From NCBI GenBank assembly GCA_003024175.1, contig MDYQ01000050.1:126001-136330 (forward strand): a stretch of 10,330 bases of DNA, read 5' to 3'. The notes below the pieces were generated by a model. The model searched no databases and was not told the origin of the DNA. It saw nothing but the letters and a program-made list of their open reading frames with translations. The stretch is from Planoprotostelium fungivorum (Eukaryota; Evosea; Variosea; Cavosteliida; Cavosteliaceae). Shown one piece after another: positions 7,063-10,330 of the stretch; position 1 is the first letter of the stretch, and every line of letters starts with the position of its first letter. Made by a program: the position numbers and the translations under genes.

Positions 7063-9431
7063 ATGAGCACAAGGGAGCTAACGTCTATATTGGAGACATG
7101 TCAGGATGTATCTAAATCGATCCTGCTGGCAGAATTAGAAGTTGATACGGAAAGGGAGTTGTTCTGGCAAGTGATGGTGGGTTGTTGAGATCTGGCGTGA
7201 ACTGATACCAACAGCGTAAATGGACACTGACACCGACACACATGTTTCCATCAGTACGAAAATTCAATATCAAGTCGAAGATCTGCTACGATGAAGATGG
7301 AAATGTCCTCTTTCAGACCGATTTTCCCATGGTAAGAGTCGATGCGTTACCCACCCAAGGTAATCATTATTGACGATGTCATCACATAGACAGAAATGAA
7401 AACAATAGAAACTCACCTTATAATCAAAAAGAATCGTCTCATCCTGCGCGATCACAAAGAACATTCACATCCAATGATACAGCCATCACCTCACCCGAAA
7501 ACAGATACGAACAACAAAGCACACGGAATCGTACCGGGTGATCACCTCATGGAAGATCTCTGGGAGATCGAAGACACCGCATGGGAGCATGAACACACCT
7601 CCTACGTCGTGTACGAGAGGAGTCTGACTCCCCGAAGAGCCGACCTGGATAATGTCTTAGAAGAGAAGGTGACATCTCATGAACCCAATCATCGACTGAT
7701 CCATCCAGGTCATCTTCGATCGGAAGAGCGGTACGACGACGTTTCTTCCCATCAGCCACGGAGGAATGTCTGAGAAACTTCCCAGTTGTTACCCTAGAGT
7801 GGACCGCCTGTACATCCAATACGCTCCAGGTTTGTCATCATCACCATCATGATCACCTTCAATAGAATGACGAGATCAATCAGGACGAGTGAAAGTGAAG
7901 GCTGTACCGCTGGACCCTGACAATCTGGGTAACATGGTGAGGTGTCATCATCGATCGCGATGACGATCGAAGACGCTGATGCCTGAGCAGAAGAGGTATG
8001 GAGACATATTAGTCGAGAAGGTGAAGAAGTGGGGCCGAGGAGGATACGTCAGAAAGGCCAAACACGATATCATGATCCCTCGCTCTCTCTACGTGGACAA
8101 CTACGTTCGAATGAAAAAGTCTTACGGGTGAGATTCTCTCCGTATACGAACAGAGAAAGAGAGAATAGAGTAGGATAAATAAGATAGAGATAGAGAGAAT
8201 AAGATAGAGAAGATGAAAGCTGAAGGATGGACAGACACATTGCAGAGGACTGGGAGGAAGTGACGGACCCGATCAAGTATGTCTACGAGGACATCTCCAT
8301 CTGTGCCTTTCTCATCTCCATATGGCAGATGGAGCGAACGATGGATGCCTCCCTCAGGTGATTCATCTTTCTCCCTTCTCTTTCACATGTCGTTCATCCT
8401 CTTCTCTTTCACGTATCTTGCACATTCTCCTCTCTTCATTCCAATCGTGACGCTGATGATGATCACGATCGAAAAGTCGTGCTAAAAGTTTACATTGAAC
8501 AGGAAACAGACATTTGTAGATCTAGGATGTGGAAATGGTTTACTGGTGCACCTTCTCACCTTGGAGGGTTACCATGGTTACGGAATCGATCTGGTCAGCC
8601 GGAAGATCTGGGACAAATTCAAAGGGGCAGATCTGAGGACGGAGCAGTTCAGGTGAGATGTCTCTGTTCACCGATCTGACTCGTTGTAGACCCGACTTGG
8701 CCTCTTTTCCCCAAGTCGATTGGATCCTGGGAAACCATTCGGACGAGCTGACACCGTGGATACCATACATTGGTGTGATGTCTACATCCATTTCATCTCC
8801 TGACATCTGACAGCATCTCTATCTCCCAACACCAAGTGAGGATGAATGTGAGTTGTAGATTGACTCTCGTCAGATATTTCGTGCTACCCTGTTGCTTCTA
8901 TGATTTCAGTGGAAAGTATGCCGTGTCGGGCGGCACACTTGGCAAGTATCAGACTTATCTCAATTACGTAGAGCAGATCGGTAGTGAAGTGAGTTCTATC
9001 CAAAAAGAGTCCGAGAGTCTGACACAGAGACAGTGTGGCTTCAGGGTAGAACACGAGACGCTGCAGATTCCCTCCACGAAGAACCAGGCGCAGATCGGTA
9101 GATTGAGAAATTACGACGTAAACGATCCAGCACAAGTCCAAGAGGTGAGAGATCACGATCGTCATCACCACCAAAGAACATCATCATCGCCAATCACATC
9201 ACATCATGTCATACTGAACTCCACGGAACGAACGCTGACAGAATACAGGTAGAGGCCAGGAGGGCCAAACTGATGAGCCGCTTCACTGGCTTCGTGATTC
9301 GGCCACCGCAGCCCACCTGTACTCCTCAGAAGAGGTACAGAGGTGCCGAATTAGAGGCACATCTAAAGTCTCTCGGCATCACGAAACCACCCAGAACGAA
9401 GAACCAACAACCACGGGAGATAAAAACATAA
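7063..9431 (+). CDS. TRMT44: tRNA(Ser) Um44 2'-O-methyltransferase, Trm44/TRMT44 family (13 exons)
   Basis: This is an AdoMet-dependent methyltransferase predicted to 2'-O-methylate uridine 44 of tRNA(Ser) in the cytoplasm. Exons 7063-7176, 7215-7331, 7390-7668, 7709-7829, 7884-7936, 7991-8127, 8235-8357, 8503-8652, 8690-8772, 8814-8835, 8874-8988, 9034-9144 and 9249-9431 join in frame to 535 residues, close to yeast Trm44. Visible family features are AEDWEEVTDPIKYVYEDISI (about 277-296), the SAM motif FVDLGCGNGLLVHLL (319-333), ILGNHSDELTPWIPYI (377-392), YFVLPCCFYDF (401-411) and LQIPSTK (448-454). The region encoded by exon 7390-7668 (residues 78-170) is hydrophilic and divergent. No C-terminal CCCH zinc finger, as reported in animal homologues, is seen; the protein ends in a basic tail. 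The start ATG at 7063 gives a short helical N-terminus ending ERELFWQVM, matching the family's early FW motif. The stop lies 10 bases from the stop of the convergent next gene. Confidence 0.95.
8128..8234 (+). other. Purine-rich 107-base intron in the methyltransferase gene
   Basis: This intron separates KKSYG from HIAEDWEE. After the GTGAGATTC donor it has a purine-rich GATAGAGA/GAATAAGATAGAGA low-complexity stretch (about 8150-8220). It is unusual among the longer introns here, which otherwise tend towards ATCATCAC or CTTC-type sequence in the sense direction. Confidence 0.85.
8814..8835 (+). other. 22-base micro-exon in the methyltransferase gene
   Basis: This exon lies between a 41-base intron (8773-8813, ending CTGACAG) and a 38-base intron (8836-8873, GTGAGG to CGTCAG). 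It encodes only (A)SLSPNT(K) with split codons on both sides. Including it gives WIPYIASLSPNTKYFVLPCC, whose spacing matches the family. Omitting it shifts the frame. Confidence 0.85.
9145..9248 (+). other. 104-base intron rich in ATCATCAC-like sequence
   Basis: This is the last methyltransferase intron, joining DPAQVQE to VEARRAK in phase 0. Its middle (about 9160-9210) is CATCACCACC/CATCATCATCG/CACATCACATCATG-rich on the sense strand, the same motif class as the repeats in the minus-strand transporter gene. Confidence 0.85.
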
Positions 9432-9440
9432 AATCGACCT

Positions 9441-9446
9441 TTTATT
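9441..9446 (-). terminator. AATAAA hexamer overlapping the stop codon of the convergent gene
   Basis: On the minus strand AATAAA spans the TAA stop (9442-9444) of the last gene. The opposing methyltransferase stop is at 9429-9431, leaving 10 bases between the two coding regions. The 3' UTR of each gene must overlap the other's coding exon or be almost absent. Confidence 0.45.
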
Positions 9447-10330
9447 CTGATTCGTCCTCCTTCACGCTTGGAGATGGCATGGAGAAGGACACGGACTATC
9501 GATCAGTTAGAGGAGATTGTTTGTCTATGAAATCTCACCTTTGGTCTCCTAAATGACGTGTCCATCATGGTCGGCTGTTCGTTGACTTCCTCTCGTTTTA
9601 CCGTGGGTGAGTCGTTGACGTGGAGGTTGTGGATCGGGATGTTGGGAGAGTGCACCGACGGGTTGCTGTCCACGATCCGATCGATGGTCATGGCTCGAAG
9701 AGGATTCGGTTTCGATGGAGATGATGCATCCACGGCCACCACTCTGTGGCCGACAGTCTTGACACCACTGTCTGATGTGCTATAGTTCAGACCCTTCTCC
9801 TGAGATGATAATGAGTGAGGAGTTAAAGACAAAGTGTGACGTTCCACCTTGAGGAAGGTAGATAGAGCGCTTCCATCGACTTTAGATAAGTTGGGTATGA
9901 CGGTTGGGAGTGAGACGACGTTGAGTTGTGAGACCTGTGGTTCCCTCTTCTTTGGTGATTTCCTCCTGACTCTCTTCCTCTGTTTGGTCTCCACTGGTGC
10001 TTCTTCTTTGCCCTTCACGGGTGTCTCTGCCTTGCCTCTTGCTTGTTTCTTCAACATCTTCTGCATTTTCTTCTCTTGCCTCTGTTTGTGTTCTTCAGCG
10101 AGGGCCTCCTGTTGCTGCTGCATAAACCTCGCAGACAATCGATCCTGCTCGGTCGTCCTGGGTGCTTGTACCTATGGATGTGAATGAGACGTCACGATGG
10201 TGGATGTACGTACCTCCGCAAGTGGCTGTCGATTCAGACTGGATGAAAGGAAGGGAGGGTAAGAGGCAGACAGTCCTCCGAGTATGGGTGTCACTTGTGA
10301 AATGGGTGGCAGGGTGATGTTGTTGTTGTT
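9442..10330 (-). CDS. Unrecognised Gln/Lys-rich low-complexity protein, N-terminus outside window
   Basis: I do not recognise this protein. Exons 10330-10214 (partial), 10171-9539 and 9495-9442 join in phase 0 to about 267 visible residues ending SVKEDESE. The introns (10172-10213, starting GTACGTAC; 9496-9538, starting GTGAG, with CTGATCGATAG at its end) have the window's usual size of 42-43 bases. In order there is an Asn run at the window edge, a Ser/Pro-rich segment, a charged coiled-coil-like helix (QQQQEALAEEHKQRQEKKMQ), a basic nuclear-localisation-like patch (KQRKRVRRKSPKKR), and a long Ser/Pro/Val-rich disordered tail with possible phosphosites (DSNPSVHSP, SMPSPS). The mix suggests a nuclear regulatory or scaffold protein, but this is inference from composition. 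A 48-base in-frame segment, 9800-9847, may be an additional intron, which would make the visible part 251 residues. Confidence 0.75.
9800..9847 (-). other. 48-base in-frame intron candidate (possible exitron)
   Basis: On the minus strand this segment begins GTGGAACG and ends ATCATCTCAG after a pyrimidine-rich stretch, and its length fits the local intron range. Removal joins STFLK to EKGLNYS in phase 0; retention adds 16 residues without a stop. The sequence cannot decide between the two. Confidence 0.45.

Noticed and set aside
8479-8679. Plus-strand ORF reading in a second frame across 8503-8652
   Set aside because: The frame giving FVDLGCGNGLLVHLL is the methyltransferase SAM motif; the other frame is a shadow.

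Overview
The window is compact nuclear DNA of a unicellular eukaryote. Five protein genes are packed into 10.3 kb. About forty spliceosomal introns can be placed by keeping the reading frame; most are 37-64 bases, with GTGAG/GTA donors and a CTGAY-like branch motif about 5-8 bases before the AG. The family set (a SulP transporter with STAS and cNMP-like domains, an S1/P1 nuclease and a Trm44-type tRNA methyltransferase) fits a free-living protist such as an amoebozoan or a fungus-like lineage. The species cannot be fixed from the sequence alone.

Layout. 150-590 (+): a small basic Lys-rich protein that I do not recognise. 625-5094 (-): a 19-exon gene for a roughly 1066-residue SulP-family anion transporter, with a long cytosolic N-terminus, a membrane domain, a STAS domain with a large insertion, and a C-terminal cyclic-nucleotide-binding-like domain. 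5095-5623: the divergent upstream region shared by the transporter and the nuclease. 5624-6854 (+): a six-exon secreted S1/P1-type zinc nuclease of 317 residues that keeps all nine zinc ligands and has a hydrophobic tail suggesting a GPI anchor. 7063-9431 (+): a 13-exon Trm44/TRMT44 tRNA(Ser) Um44 2'-O-methyltransferase of 535 residues, including a 22-base micro-exon. 9442 to the window end (-): the 3' part of an unrecognised Gln/Lys-rich, low-complexity protein.

The genes do not form a pathway. Neighbours are arranged tail-to-tail with very short gaps (34 and 10 bases between stop codons) or head-to-head. The most interesting signals concern gene structure: tandem repeats confined to introns, with the ATCATCAC-type strand almost always in the sense direction of whichever gene holds them; two intron candidates whose length is a multiple of three and which contain no stop; a cNMP-like domain that seems to have lost its phosphate-binding residues; and one transporter exon junction that does not close with a canonical donor. 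I found no mobile element, CRISPR array, tRNA or rRNA, and no convincing new multi-gene system.
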